Shown one piece after another: positions 39,554-48,265 of a stretch of DNA of 64,000 nucleotides (the first letter of the stretch is position 1; every line of letters starts with the position of its first letter). Position numbers and translations under genes: made by a program. A model generated the notes under the pieces. That model was not told the origin of the DNA. It saw only the letters and a program-made list of their open reading frames with translations, and ran no database searches. The stretch is from Brucella rhizosphaerae (lineage in GTDB: Bacteria; Pseudomonadota; Alphaproteobacteria; Rhizobiales; Rhizobiaceae), in NCBI RefSeq assembly GCF_002252475.1, contig NZ_NNRK01000034.1:372001-436000 (forward strand), in the 5' to 3' direction.

Positions 39554-40450
39554 ATGCGTTTTCAGGTTTTTTCCAAATCAACTTCTCTTCCGGTCTTTAA
39601 AGGTGTTCTTCTCCTTGGCTGCGCCGTCGCTTTGAGCGCGTGCAACACGACCAATGACGGCAAGCCTGTAAAAACAGCGCTGATCACACCAAATGCAGCG
39701 TCAGCGTCAGCGACAACTACAGCGGTTGCAACAGCAGCAACGGGCGACGTGATCAATCCGGCCGCTGGCGGAACTGCAGTTGCTTCAGCCGCAACTGGCA
39801 CGGAAGCTGTGGCATCGCTTGAAAACCCGGTACTTCCATCGGTCGTACCCATTCCCGGTGTCCGTGGACAATCTGAGCCGATGCTTGCCTTTGCTGGCGC
39901 ACAGGCAGCAGCTTCGCCCGCGTCCCTTGCCACCAGCATGGCTTTTGAAACGCCGGATAATGCACCCAATGGTCTTGATGATCTCATCACCAAATATTCT
40001 GTTGCCTACGAAGTGCCGGAGCGACTGGTGCGTCGTGTCGTACACCGTGAAAGCCGCTTCAATCCGGGCGCCCGAAACGGTCCTTATTGGGGCCTGATGC
40101 AGATCAGTCATCCGACTGCACGTGGCATGGGCTACAAGGGCAATGCCAAGGGGCTTCTCGATGCCGAGACGAACCTGAAATATGCTGTCCGCTATCTGTC
40201 CGGCGCATACAAGGTTGCAGGTGGCGATGAAAGCCAGGCGGTCCGCTATTATGCGCGAGGCTATTATTATGATGCCAAGCGTAAGGGGCTTCTGGAAGAA
40301 ACAGGTCTCGATGGCAGCTGGAAGCGCAGTGGTCCAACGCGCGATGCAGCCATAACCTCAGCAGAACCGGCAACCTTGCCAGAAGGTACTGCTGCACCGC
40401 TTCCCGGTGTTGCGCCAATTCAGGCATCTTTCACACGGTCCGCGCAGTAA
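39554..40450 (+). CDS. lytic transglycosylase lipoprotein (SLT domain)
   Basis: A 298-residue murein-cleaving enzyme. A signal peptide ends in the lipobox ALSAC, so it is probably an outer-membrane-anchored lipoprotein. An Ala/Thr-rich linker (about 30-130) leads to the SLT catalytic domain (about 145-260): YSVAYEVPERLVRRVVHRES with the catalytic Glu in HRESRFNP, then YWGLMQISHPTARGMGY and a YYARGYYYDAKRKG stretch. The start at 39554 is preferred because it puts the lipobox at about residue 28 and follows AAGGA. It probably remodels peptidoglycan. Confidence 0.9.
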   Translation: MRFQVFSKSTSLPVFKGVLLLGCAVALSACNTTNDGKPVKTALITPNAASASATTTAVATAATGDVINPAAGGTAVASAATGTEAVASLENPVLPSVVPIPGVRGQSEPMLAFAGAQAAASPASLATSMAFETPDNAPNGLDDLITKYSVAYEVPERLVRRVVHRESRFNPGARNGPYWGLMQISHPTARGMGYKGNAKGLLDAETNLKYAVRYLSGAYKVAGGDESQAVRYYARGYYYDAKRKGLLEETGLDGSWKRSGPTRDAAITSAEPATLPEGTAAPLPGVAPIQASFTRSAQ

Positions 40451-40521
40451 GAGCCGTATCGACAATCTGTCATCTTGACGCTGCAATGCGATGCCATTCT
40501 CATAGCTTGGTATAAATTGGG

Positions 40522-40565
40522 CGCATCCCGAAAAATGTGTAACGATATTCGGACAAGGTGTGCGT
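40522..40565. repeat. diverged GTGGGAACCGG-type repeat
   Basis: GCGCATCCCGAAAAATGTGTAAC...TTCGGACAAGGTGTGCG is imperfectly palindromic (GCGCA...TGTGC ends) and related to the copies at 35311 and 54511. It occupies the gap between the transglycosylase and hemolysin-III genes. Confidence 0.5.
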
Positions 40566-40587
40566 TAAAGCAAAGCGTAAGAGCGTG

Positions 40588-41244
40588 ATGGATGTAAGAC
40601 TGCCTTATCCAATCAAATGGAAATATGACAAAGCCGAGCTGTGGGCTGATGGTGTGGTTCATGTGCTGGGCGTGGCGCTTGCGTTCGCTGGCGCCATTGC
40701 GATGCTTTTCTATTTTCTGCCGAACATGCCTGCCACGACGTCAATCTCGTCCGGCGTCTATCTCGCGAGCCTGCTCGCAGCGCTTGGAATTTCCGCGGTC
40801 TATAATATCTGGCCGGTTTCACCGACCAAATGGTTCTTGCGACGCTTCGACCATTCGGCGATCTATCTGCTGATCGCTGGGACTTATACGCCCTTCGCAG
40901 TACATATGGGTGATCGTGCCTTGCCGCTGTTGCTCTTTGTTTGGGGGGTGGCTTTCGTTGGCATCATGCTCAAGCTTTTCATGCCGGGGCGCTTTGATCG
41001 GCTATCGATCCTGCTTTATCTGGCATTGGGCTGGAGCGGCGTTATGGTCTATGACACCATGGTGCAATCGTTGCCTCCGGCCGTCTTTTGGCTGATCGCT
41101 GCTGGCGGTATGGTCTATTCGCTGGGCGTGATCTTTCATGTATGGGAACGCCTGCGTTTTCAGAATGCCATCTGGCACGGTTTCGTCGTAGTTGGTGCAG
41201 CACTGCATTATTGCGCGGTGTTCTTTGTCGGTACATGGAATTAG
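40588..41244 (+). CDS. hemolysin III / PAQR family membrane protein
   Basis: A 218-residue protein with seven hydrophobic helices. Family markers: AELWADGVVHVLGVALAF at the N-terminus, DHSAIYLLIAGTYTPF in the middle and FHVWERLRFQNAIWHGFVV near the end; the Asp and His residues in these motifs are the proposed zinc-site ligands of PAQR proteins. Function in bacteria is poorly known (membrane fluidity or hydrolase activity). The start at 40588 places the first motif normally; an upstream GTG is possible. The TAG stop lies in a TTAGAGCG repeat. Confidence 0.9.
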   Translation: MDVRLPYPIKWKYDKAELWADGVVHVLGVALAFAGAIAMLFYFLPNMPATTSISSGVYLASLLAALGISAVYNIWPVSPTKWFLRRFDHSAIYLLIAGTYTPFAVHMGDRALPLLLFVWGVAFVGIMLKLFMPGRFDRLSILLYLALGWSGVMVYDTMVQSLPPAVFWLIAAGGMVYSLGVIFHVWERLRFQNAIWHGFVVVGAALHYCAVFFVGTWN

Positions 41245-41284
41245 AGCGACCTTTGTGCGTTCAATACAGTGCACGACGCTCTAA
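41241..41284. repeat. TTAGAGCG-family repeat, copy 4, between convergent genes
   Basis: TTAGAGCG (41241-41248) and CGCTCTAA (41277-41284) are the arms, with an imperfect GTGC/GTGCAC core. The left TAG (41242-41244) is the stop of the hemolysin-III gene and the right arm, read on the minus strand, gives the TAG stop of dnaE2 (41283-41281). Confidence 0.85.
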
Positions 41285-44200
41285 TGGAAATCGCGGGATT
41301 TCGGCATAATCCTCACATTCCTCGGATGATGCGCCGTTTGTGAGGGCGCAACGAGCCGTTGTGGCTCACGACCACTCAAGTCTATCAACGCGCCTGAGCG
41401 GTCTTCGAGCTTTGTCGCCACCAGATGCACGACCCCTTCAGGGCTGCGCTGGACACGACCTTCGATGTGAATGAGACGCGCTCCCATGACTTCACGGCGA
41501 AACGCCTTCATGATTTTTGGCCAGACGACGATATTGGCAATGCCTGTTTCGTCCTCAATGGTGAGGAACACCACGCCCTTGGCACTGCCCGGACGCTGGC
41601 GCACGGTGACAATGCCGGCCACTTTCATGCGGTGATCATTGCCTCCTTCCTGCACTGCGCGACAGGTTGAAACTCCTGTCGCAGCCAAACCTTCACGCAG
41701 ATATTGCAGCGGATGGCCTTTGAGCGAAAGCCGTGTCGTTTCGTAATCGGCGATCACATGTTCGGATGCTGCCATTGCAGGCAGGTTGGTTCTTGGCTCT
41801 TCTGCCAGCTCGCTGCTGGCAGCGGCCTGAAACAGCGGCAGGGTTTCATCATTGGGCAGACGGCGCACGGCCCAGAGGGCTGCGCGCCGGTCGATATTGA
41901 GCGAACCGAAAGCATCTGCATCGGCAAGCAGCGTGAAGGCGCGCCGGTCAAGGCGCAGGCGCCGATGCATATCCTCAATAGTGCGATAGGGTTCATGCTG
42001 ACCGGCAGTCAGCAGTTTTGCAGATTCTTTGGAAAAGCCATCGATCTGGCAAAAGCCGAGTCTGAGTGCCAGGCCCTTATAGGGAGCTTCCTCCAGAATA
42101 TTGTCCCACTGGCTTAAGTTCACATCCACAGGCAGCACCGTCACACCATGCTCGCGCGCATCGCGCACAATCTGGGCCGGCGCATAAAAACCCATTGGCT
42201 GGGAGTTCAGAAGAGCTGCTGCGAACACCTCTGGATGATGGCATTTGAGCCAGGCGGAAATATAGACGAGATGGGCAAAGCTTGCCGCATGGCTTTCGGG
42301 AAAGCCATATTCACCAAAGCCTTTGATCTGGTTGAAGCAGTTCTCGGAAAAAGTCCGGTCATAGCCACGGTTCACCATGCCGTCGATCATCTTCTCCTGC
42401 ATGGTGTGGATGGTGCCCATCTTGCGGAAGGTTGCCATGGCGCGGCGTAACTGATTGGCTTCATCGGGCGTGAATTTCGCCGCCTCGATGGCAATCCGCA
42501 TGGCCTGTTCCTGAAAGAGTGGTACGCCTTTGGTTTTTTCCAGAATATTGCGTAGTTCGTTGGGCTCCCCATGCTCGGGTGACGGAGAGGGGTATATCAC
42601 CGGCTCCAAACCGTTCCGCCGTCTCAGATATGGATGCACCATATCGCCCTGAATAGGGCCGGGGCGCACGATGGCAACTTCAATGACAAGATCGTAGAAT
42701 GTTCGGGGGCGAAGGCGTGGCAGCATGTTCATCTGCGCGCGACTTTCCACCTGAAACACGCCGAGCGAATCGCCGTTGCAAAGCATGTCGTAGACGGCTT
42801 TATCATCGCGCGGCAGCGTGGCGAGTTCCAGCTTCCTACCGCCATATTGCTCAGGCTTGTGCGTATGAATGAGATCGAACGCTTTGCGGATACAGGTGAG
42901 CATGCCGAGAGAGAGCACATCCACTTTCATAAGCCCCACTTCGTCGATGTCGTCCTTGTCCCATTCGATGAAGGAACGTTTGTCCATGGCCGCAGGGCCG
43001 ATGGGCACAGTCTCATCCAGCCGGTCACGGGTCAGCACAAAACCACCGACATGTTGAGAAAGATGACGTGGAAAGCCGATCAGCTCCAGCGCCAGTTCTA
43101 CCGCCCGCCGAATGATCGGGTTGTCGGGATCAAGCCCCGCCTGCCGGATATGTTGCTTATCGATACCGCCGCCCGATATGCCCCAGACCGTATTGGCGAG
43201 CGCGCCTGTGACGTCTTCGGTCAGCCCCAGTGCTTTGCCCACATCGCGAATAGCGCTGCGCGAACGATAGCTGATAACTGTTGCGACAATGGCTGCACGA
43301 TCGGTGGAATAGCGCCTGTAAACATATTGCATGACCTCTTCGCGCCGCTCATGCTCGAAATCGACATCGATATCCGGCGGTTCTTTGCGCTCGGCGGAAA
43401 TGAAACGTTCAAACAGAAGGTCGACCTCAGTTGGGTCCACGCCGGTAACCCCAAGGCAGAAGCAGACCACGGAATTGGCCGCAGAGCCGCGGCCCTGACA
43501 CAAGATTTTTTTGGAGCGCGCATATTGCACGATGTCATTGACGGTTAGAAAATAGGCCGCATAGTCAAGCTGCTCGATCAGCGCCAATTCCTTGTTGATC
43601 AGTCCTTTGACCTTTTCGGGTATCGTGTCGGCACCATAATGACGTGCCGCCCCTTGCCATGTGAGATCATGCAGATGCTGTTGCGGGGTCTTGCCCGGCG
43701 GCACTGGCTCATCGGGATAGTCGTAGCTCAATTCATCGAGGGTGAAGGTAATTGGCGCGATGAAATCGGCAGTGGTGTCGATTGCTTGCGGATAGTTTCG
43801 GAATAGTCGTGCCATCTCATGGGCTGGTTTCAGATGGCGTTCGGCATTTTTCTCCAGCAAGCGACCGGCGGCAAAAACCGTGCTGTGATGACGTGTTGCC
43901 GTCAATACATCCTGTAAAGCGCGTCGGTCGGGATGATGGTAGAGCACGTCATTGGTCGCCAGCAGAGGCACACCGGCTTCTGCTGCGATACGGGAAATCT
44001 GTTCTGCCCGTCGTCCGTCCTGTCCCTGATGTGGCATGGCAAGCGCCAGCCAGAGACAGCCGGGTGCAGCTATAGCAATGCTTGCCAATTGGGTGGAAAA
44101 CTCCGGCCCTGGATTTTCAGGAGGAAACACAGCGATCTGGAATTGTCGCGCCCGAAACTGAAGATCTGCCCAGACAAGATGGCATTCGCCCTTGATTGCA

Positions 44201-44514
44201 GCACGGGTCTTGCCCTCTGTTAGCAACCGGCAGAGCTGGCCATAGGCCGCACGATCGCGCGGATAAACGACCATTTCAGGTGTTCCGTCAATGAAGGTCA
44301 GCCGACAGCCGATGAAAAGCCGGAAACTGCACGTGTCGCGAAAACTCTTCCAGGTTGCGTGCGCCCGCACTATCCCGGCTAGCGTGTTACGGTCGGCTAT
44401 CCCCATGCCGGATAGCCCAAGCGTATAAGCGCGCTCCACCAGTTCCTGCGGATGCGATGCGCCACTGAGGAATGAAAAATTGCTGGCAGCAGCCATTTCA
44501 TAATAGCGGGTCAT
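41281..44514 (-). CDS. dnaE2: error-prone DNA polymerase III alpha subunit DnaE2 (ImuC)
   Basis: A 1077-residue C-family polymerase, the catalytic part of the SOS mutasome for translesion synthesis. Order: N-terminal PHP domain (ASNFSFLSGASHPQELV, GMGIADRNTLAG), polymerase core with LCQGRGSAANSVVCF and the catalytic aspartates in PPDIDVDFEHERREE, GGFVLTRD, the finger region, a helix-hairpin-helix segment and a C-terminal OB-fold with KGVVFLTIEDETGIANIVVW. Length matches DnaE2, shorter than DnaE1. The ATG shares its A with the imuB stop (TAATG). Last gene of imuA-imuB-dnaE2; its stop codon lies in a palindromic repeat. Confidence 0.96.
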   Translation of the reverse strand: MTRYYEMAAASNFSFLSGASHPQELVERAYTLGLSGMGIADRNTLAGIVRAHATWKSFRDTCSFRLFIGCRLTFIDGTPEMVVYPRDRAAYGQLCRLLTEGKTRAAIKGECHLVWADLQFRARQFQIAVFPPENPGPEFSTQLASIAIAAPGCLWLALAMPHQGQDGRRAEQISRIAAEAGVPLLATNDVLYHHPDRRALQDVLTATRHHSTVFAAGRLLEKNAERHLKPAHEMARLFRNYPQAIDTTADFIAPITFTLDELSYDYPDEPVPPGKTPQQHLHDLTWQGAARHYGADTIPEKVKGLINKELALIEQLDYAAYFLTVNDIVQYARSKKILCQGRGSAANSVVCFCLGVTGVDPTEVDLLFERFISAERKEPPDIDVDFEHERREEVMQYVYRRYSTDRAAIVATVISYRSRSAIRDVGKALGLTEDVTGALANTVWGISGGGIDKQHIRQAGLDPDNPIIRRAVELALELIGFPRHLSQHVGGFVLTRDRLDETVPIGPAAMDKRSFIEWDKDDIDEVGLMKVDVLSLGMLTCIRKAFDLIHTHKPEQYGGRKLELATLPRDDKAVYDMLCNGDSLGVFQVESRAQMNMLPRLRPRTFYDLVIEVAIVRPGPIQGDMVHPYLRRRNGLEPVIYPSPSPEHGEPNELRNILEKTKGVPLFQEQAMRIAIEAAKFTPDEANQLRRAMATFRKMGTIHTMQEKMIDGMVNRGYDRTFSENCFNQIKGFGEYGFPESHAASFAHLVYISAWLKCHHPEVFAAALLNSQPMGFYAPAQIVRDAREHGVTVLPVDVNLSQWDNILEEAPYKGLALRLGFCQIDGFSKESAKLLTAGQHEPYRTIEDMHRRLRLDRRAFTLLADADAFGSLNIDRRAALWAVRRLPNDETLPLFQAAASSELAEEPRTNLPAMAASEHVIADYETTRLSLKGHPLQYLREGLAATGVSTCRAVQEGGNDHRMKVAGIVTVRQRPGSAKGVVFLTIEDETGIANIVVWPKIMKAFRREVMGARLIHIEGRVQRSPEGVVHLVATKLEDRSGALIDLSGREPQRLVAPSQTAHHPRNVRIMPKSRDFH

Positions 44515-46100
44515 TAGGCAAACAGCCCATGCAGGAACCAGCGTGGCAGGTTATCGCCCATATAAAGACCCTCGCGGAATATCCAGAAGCGTTGGCCGTT
44601 TTCATCTTCAACCCGATAATAATCGCGCAAATCCTGTGCTGTCTGACCGATTGCTAGCCACCATTCCGGTTCGATCCGTTCAGGTCCTTCGGCAAGGCGC
44701 ACGCGATGACGTACCCGACGCCATATGAAGAACGAAGGTGGACTGTCGGGCACTTCGGCTGTTGTCTCAATCAGCTGTGGTGGACGAAACAGCTTTATGG
44801 GTCGTGCAGGCGGATCGCCGGGCAAGGTAGTCGCACTTTGATAACTGGCCTCACTTTTGCCTGTGGATTGAAGCGCAGGTCGCAGGCCGAAGGCGCGCTC
44901 GGGCATATGGGTGTCACGTGGAAAAGTGACCAGCACGCGCTGCGGACCCAGTCGCGCCGATAATCGGTCGACGAGCTGGCTGAAACCTGCATCGTCTTCT
45001 TCGTGTTGATCAAGTCCGGTCTGGTGCTGGGCGAGTGTGATGCTGCGAAGGGCAGCAAGCCGGATCATGTCAAAGCCGAACCCTGCATCGAGCGGGTCTG
45101 TCAGCGCATTAAGACGCTCGCGCGCAAGACGCCAGAAAACCCGGATATCGCGCAGGGGCTGACCCGTTTCAATCCGGATATGGCGAACCTGGCCATCCAC
45201 CCGAAAAAAGGAGGCTTCGATAAGGATCGCACCCTTACCGTCTGTTTCGAGCCGTGCGAACAGCTCCTGTGCCAGTTCCTGTAATATCTGCTCGACAAGC
45301 TCCATTACAGTGATTGGTTCTGAAAGCCTGTGCTCGGCGGTGGCGAGCGGCATCATACGCAGCGGCGAAATCGGTGCACGTGTCTGCCGTGCCAGTCGGT
45401 CAAGCTTGGCCGCGAGATCAGGGCCGAAGCGGGCTGTAAGAGCAGAGCGCGGAAGTTGCATGACATCGCCAATGCGCTTGAGGCCTGCACGTTTGAGGCC
45501 GGTCTCACTGGCATCTGCCAGTTCAAGGGAAGAAAGCGGCAGACGTGGCAAAAGCGCATCGGCTTGTGCCTGATCAAACACACCGCCTTTGGTTCCGCGT
45601 GCCAGAAGCCGTGCAGCAAAAGCATTATCGGCAATAGCCGCCTGTGCGCACAAGCCTGCCCGTTCCATACGCCCCATCACATCAGCGCGCATGGTTGCAA
45701 GCCCGCCGAAGAGATGGGCGCAGCCCGTGATGTCTAGCATCAGTCCATGTGGCGGATCGAAGGCTACAAGCGGTGTGTAGCGCTCGCACCAATGAGCAAG
45801 GTGATTGACGAGGGCTGCATCGCGCTCTGGCATGGCAGGTGCCACGTCAAGCATCTCCACCCGTGCGCGTGCATCAGTCAGCGCCATGCCGGGAAATATG
45901 CCAAGCGTGGCTGCGGCCGCATCCACCGCCGTTACTCGCAGCGCATTGGCGGTGCGTTCCGTGACGACAAGCGGCAGATTGCGGGCGCTTTCAGGCGATG
46001 CGACGCGGCGTAACCGATCCGTCGGCAGAAAGGGGAACCAGAGTGCGAGGAACGAACGCTCTGTCTGTTCTTTCTTTTGCGCCAAATTCAAGAGTTTCAT
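44514..46100 (-). CDS. imuB: ImuB, Y-family polymerase-like mutasome protein
   Basis: A 528-residue protein related to Y-family polymerases. The first strand reads LALWFPFLPTDRLRR, where active polymerases have the catalytic DxD motif; this substitution marks ImuB, which is thought to be inactive as a polymerase and to connect DnaE2 to the beta clamp. Palm and little-finger regions follow. The ATG at 46100 gives the expected N-terminus and overlaps the imuA 3' end by 110 bases; the frame is open further upstream, inside imuA, but those residues do not look like ImuB. Co-regulated from the imuA LexA box. Confidence 0.92.
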   Translation of the reverse strand: MKLLNLAQKKEQTERSFLALWFPFLPTDRLRRVASPESARNLPLVVTERTANALRVTAVDAAAATLGIFPGMALTDARARVEMLDVAPAMPERDAALVNHLAHWCERYTPLVAFDPPHGLMLDITGCAHLFGGLATMRADVMGRMERAGLCAQAAIADNAFAARLLARGTKGGVFDQAQADALLPRLPLSSLELADASETGLKRAGLKRIGDVMQLPRSALTARFGPDLAAKLDRLARQTRAPISPLRMMPLATAEHRLSEPITVMELVEQILQELAQELFARLETDGKGAILIEASFFRVDGQVRHIRIETGQPLRDIRVFWRLARERLNALTDPLDAGFGFDMIRLAALRSITLAQHQTGLDQHEEDDAGFSQLVDRLSARLGPQRVLVTFPRDTHMPERAFGLRPALQSTGKSEASYQSATTLPGDPPARPIKLFRPPQLIETTAEVPDSPPSFFIWRRVRHRVRLAEGPERIEPEWWLAIGQTAQDLRDYYRVEDENGQRFWIFREGLYMGDNLPRWFLHGLFA

Positions 46101-46830
46101 TGTTCCATTCCATGATCCACTGGCCACATGTGCCGTGGCGGTTTCGCTCCAGAACAGCTGCAAAGGCAGGTTTTCCTGGCGCGTTCGCTCCACTGGTCTG
46201 GGATGGAGCGGGCGCAACGCGCCAACGACTGACAGCGGCACTTTGCACAGCACTTCGATGGCTGCGCAGTAAAATCGCCGGAAGCTGTGCCGTCTCGGTC
46301 GCCAGAAGCAAGCGCCGTGAGGCGGTGAGATCGAGACATTTTGGTTTGCCTGTCACGGAAGCGACGATGCCGGAGACGAGATGCGAAGCCTTACTGCCAT
46401 TGCCTGCTTCCAATGCATCGCCTGCTGCTTTCAGCACATCTTGTGCGGTGGGGCATCGCACAATCAAAAGGCGGGATGGATTAATCCCGAAAGCATGAAG
46501 ACCCGGTGGATAGAGCCCGCCATATTCGCTCGACGCGCTTTCTTCCTCAATCCAGATGATCGGCCTCTGTGCTTGTGAAGCCCGCAAGGCAAGCGCCAGA
46601 GCAAAGCCAGTTGCCGCCATATGTGCGCCGGGGCTTTCGGCAAAAACCTCATGAAGTGCATCGCCTGCAAGACCATGCGGAAAAGCATCATCTGTACCCG
46701 AAAATCCGAGCGTGAAGCTGCGCGAACGTCTGAAACCCGTCTGTGCCTCATTTGCAAAATTGTCTTGTGGGTCGTTGCCTTCAATGGCCGTAACCATGCG
46801 CCGCAACGCCGCGATGTCGATGCCGCTCAC
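45991..46830 (-). CDS. imuA: ImuA, RecA-like mutasome protein
   Basis: A 279-residue protein of the ImuA/SulA-like RecA-fold family. Family features are FPHGLAGDALHEVFAESPGAH, PIIWIEEESASSEYGGLYPPGL and a conserved WRVAPAPSQ near the C-terminus. It starts with GTG at 46830; AGGA lies seven bases upstream. It opens the imuA-imuB-dnaE2 operon and helps recruit the mutagenic polymerase during the SOS response. Its last 110 bases overlap imuB in another frame, longer than usual. Confidence 0.92.
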   Translation of the reverse strand: MSGIDIAALRRMVTAIEGNDPQDNFANEAQTGFRRSRSFTLGFSGTDDAFPHGLAGDALHEVFAESPGAHMAATGFALALALRASQAQRPIIWIEEESASSEYGGLYPPGLHAFGINPSRLLIVRCPTAQDVLKAAGDALEAGNGSKASHLVSGIVASVTGKPKCLDLTASRRLLLATETAQLPAILLRSHRSAVQSAAVSRWRVAPAPSQTSGANAPGKPAFAAVLERNRHGTCGQWIMEWNNETLEFGAKERTDRAFVPRTLVPLSADGSVTPRRIA

Positions 46831-46906
46831 GTCTGGATTCCTGTGGTTTTTAAGGATGCAATTCCAGATGCAAAACCGCTTTACAGTTTTACTGGAATCG
46901 TCATTT

Positions 46907-46921
46907 GTTCTCTATATGTTC
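46907..46921. promoter_or_regulatory. LexA box (SOS operator) of imuA-imuB-dnaE2
   Basis: GTTC-TCTATAT-GTTC matches exactly the alphaproteobacterial LexA motif GTTC-N7-GTTC. It lies about 77 bases upstream of the imuA start, a usual position for SOS control of this operon. Confidence 0.88.
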
Positions 46922-47035
46922 TAGTATTGAATCGAGTCAGGCAAGAGTCAAGCGAGATCGGAGAGGAAGATCTTCAAACATAAAAATGCTCCCATAAATG
47001 GGAGCATTGACCGACGCAATTGATTGGCTTTCGCC

Positions 47036-47392
47036 TCATGCAGCTTCTTTGAATGGCACATTTGCCAGTTGCGCAAGGTGGCCGGGAAGGTCAGTGCCTG
47101 CACCTGCCGCGTTAATGGTGTCAAAATAATCATGCCAGCCGGTAGCAGTGATTCCGGCAAGCAGCATATCGAGTGCTGCTTCGTCTGGAAAACGCCAGAT
47201 GGCAAAGAAGCTCTGCTCAGGTGCATAAGGCTTGGTTACATCAACCGGTCCTAGTGCCAAGGCTTCGATACCAAGGGCTGCAAGACCACCCATGCCTGCA
47301 CCGACTTTTTCAAAAAAAGCCTGTCGACCTTCAGCGCTCAGTGCGTGCCAGCTCGATTTCGGAGAATAAAGCTCGGCGAGATAATAGGTCAT
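47036..47392 (-). CDS. DUF6616-like hypothetical protein (118 aa)
   Basis: A soluble protein that looks like a dimeric ferredoxin-like fold: MTYYLAELYSPKSSW opens it, GIEALALGPVD and FFAIWRFPDEAALDMLLAGI follow, then GWHDYFDTIN. I associate this pattern with DUF6616, function unknown. The ATG overlaps the stop of the MarR gene as ATGA, so the two form an operon, and MarR probably represses both. A role in responding to a small aromatic or oxidant signal is speculative. Confidence 0.75.
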   Translation of the reverse strand: MTYYLAELYSPKSSWHALSAEGRQAFFEKVGAGMGGLAALGIEALALGPVDVTKPYAPEQSFFAIWRFPDEAALDMLLAGITATGWHDYFDTINAAGAGTDLPGHLAQLANVPFKEAA

Positions 47393-47919
47393 GTCATTTC
47401 CCTTAAGGTGTCATTGATCTTGAAAGAGCGACCCGCATCGGTGTGGCTCCAGATGCGGCGTAGCAATGTGCTCAGAAGCTGTTGTTCGCCGGGCGAAAGA
47501 TCGCTCATCAGGCTTGCAATCCACGTCGTATGCTCATCGAAAAGCCGTTGCGCCAGTTGGGTGCCTTCAGGCGTCAGCTGGACGGTTAGCTTACGGCGAT
47601 CCTGCAGGTCGGCATGGCGTTTGACGAAGCCATCCCGTTCCAGTCCGTCAAGCAGGCCGGTGATGGTCGCGCGGGTTACGCCCGCACGCTCTGAAAGCGT
47701 GTGTGGAGAAAGGCCATCCGGTGCATTCTGCAACAAAAACAACAGAACAAACTTACCTTCAGAAAGTTTGTGAGGCGCGAGCCGGTTGGCGCAATCCCGG
47801 TCTATTGCCGCAGCAAGCGATAAGATCTCAAAACAGGTTTTGAGTTCGCCAATAGAGGGAGCGTTCCGACGTTTCAGTTCACCCAGAAGGGCATGATGCT
47901 TTTGCTCTATAATATCCAT
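47389..47919 (-). CDS. MarR family transcriptional regulator
   Basis: A winged-helix regulator of 176 residues. The DNA-binding region includes FVLLFLLQNAPDGLSPHTLS, RAGVTRATITGLLDGLERDG and a wing DRRKLTVQLTPEG, all typical of MarR. The start at 47919 is chosen because upstream sequence in the frame falls inside the operator palindrome. It is followed, with ATGA overlap, by the DUF6616-like gene. The palindrome at 47931-47948 makes autorepression likely. Confidence 0.92.
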   Translation of the reverse strand: MDIIEQKHHALLGELKRRNAPSIGELKTCFEILSLAAAIDRDCANRLAPHKLSEGKFVLLFLLQNAPDGLSPHTLSERAGVTRATITGLLDGLERDGFVKRHADLQDRRKLTVQLTPEGTQLAQRLFDEHTTWIASLMSDLSPGEQQLLSTLLRRIWSHTDAGRSFKINDTLREMT

Positions 47920-47930
47920 ACGGTGACATA

Positions 47931-47948
47931 TAGTATGGCGCCATACTA
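47931..47948. promoter_or_regulatory. perfect palindrome, probable MarR operator
   Basis: TAGTATGGCGCCATACTA is an 18-base perfect palindrome 11 bases upstream of the marR ATG. Size and symmetry are those of MarR-family operators, and it would occlude the promoter or ribosome site. Confidence 0.75.
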
Positions 47949-48052
47949 AAATCAATTCATTTTGTGAGGCAGGCGTAATTGAGAAAACTTGATAAAAATG
48001 AATATACGAACCATATATGTTTCGGATATGATTTGCTTAACTGGATAGAGCT

Positions 48053-48265
48053 ATGGGCATTGTGAAAATCGATGACGACCTGCATGAGGAAGTGCGCAAG
48101 GCGAGCGATGTCATGTGCCGCTCAATCAATGCGCAGGCCGAATATTGGATGAAAATCGGCATGCTGGCGCAGGCCAACCCCGACATGTCATTCAATGAAA
48201 TTGTTCAGATGCAGCTGCGTGCCGCACAGGTAGAGCTTTCCGTCATGGTGGTCAGGCCATCATGA
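48053..48265 (+). CDS. ParD-like antitoxin-family protein (70 aa)
   Basis: It matches my recollection of the ParD-like family (formerly DUF3423): GIVKIDDDLHEEVRKASDVM resembles a ribbon-helix-helix strand and helix, and RSINAQAEYWMKIGMLAQAN a second helix. Classical ParD antitoxins neutralise ParE, but here the partner overlapping by ATGA (48262-48265) is a methionine aminopeptidase. It may act as a repressor of the pair; an antitoxin role is not shown. Confidence 0.82.
   Translation: MGIVKIDDDLHEEVRKASDVMCRSINAQAEYWMKIGMLAQANPDMSFNEIVQMQLRAAQVELSVMVVRPS

Noticed and set aside
41281-46830. Long antisense frames opposite dnaE2, imuB and imuA
   Set aside because: They are shadows produced by G+C-biased codon use of the real genes; none shows a domain.
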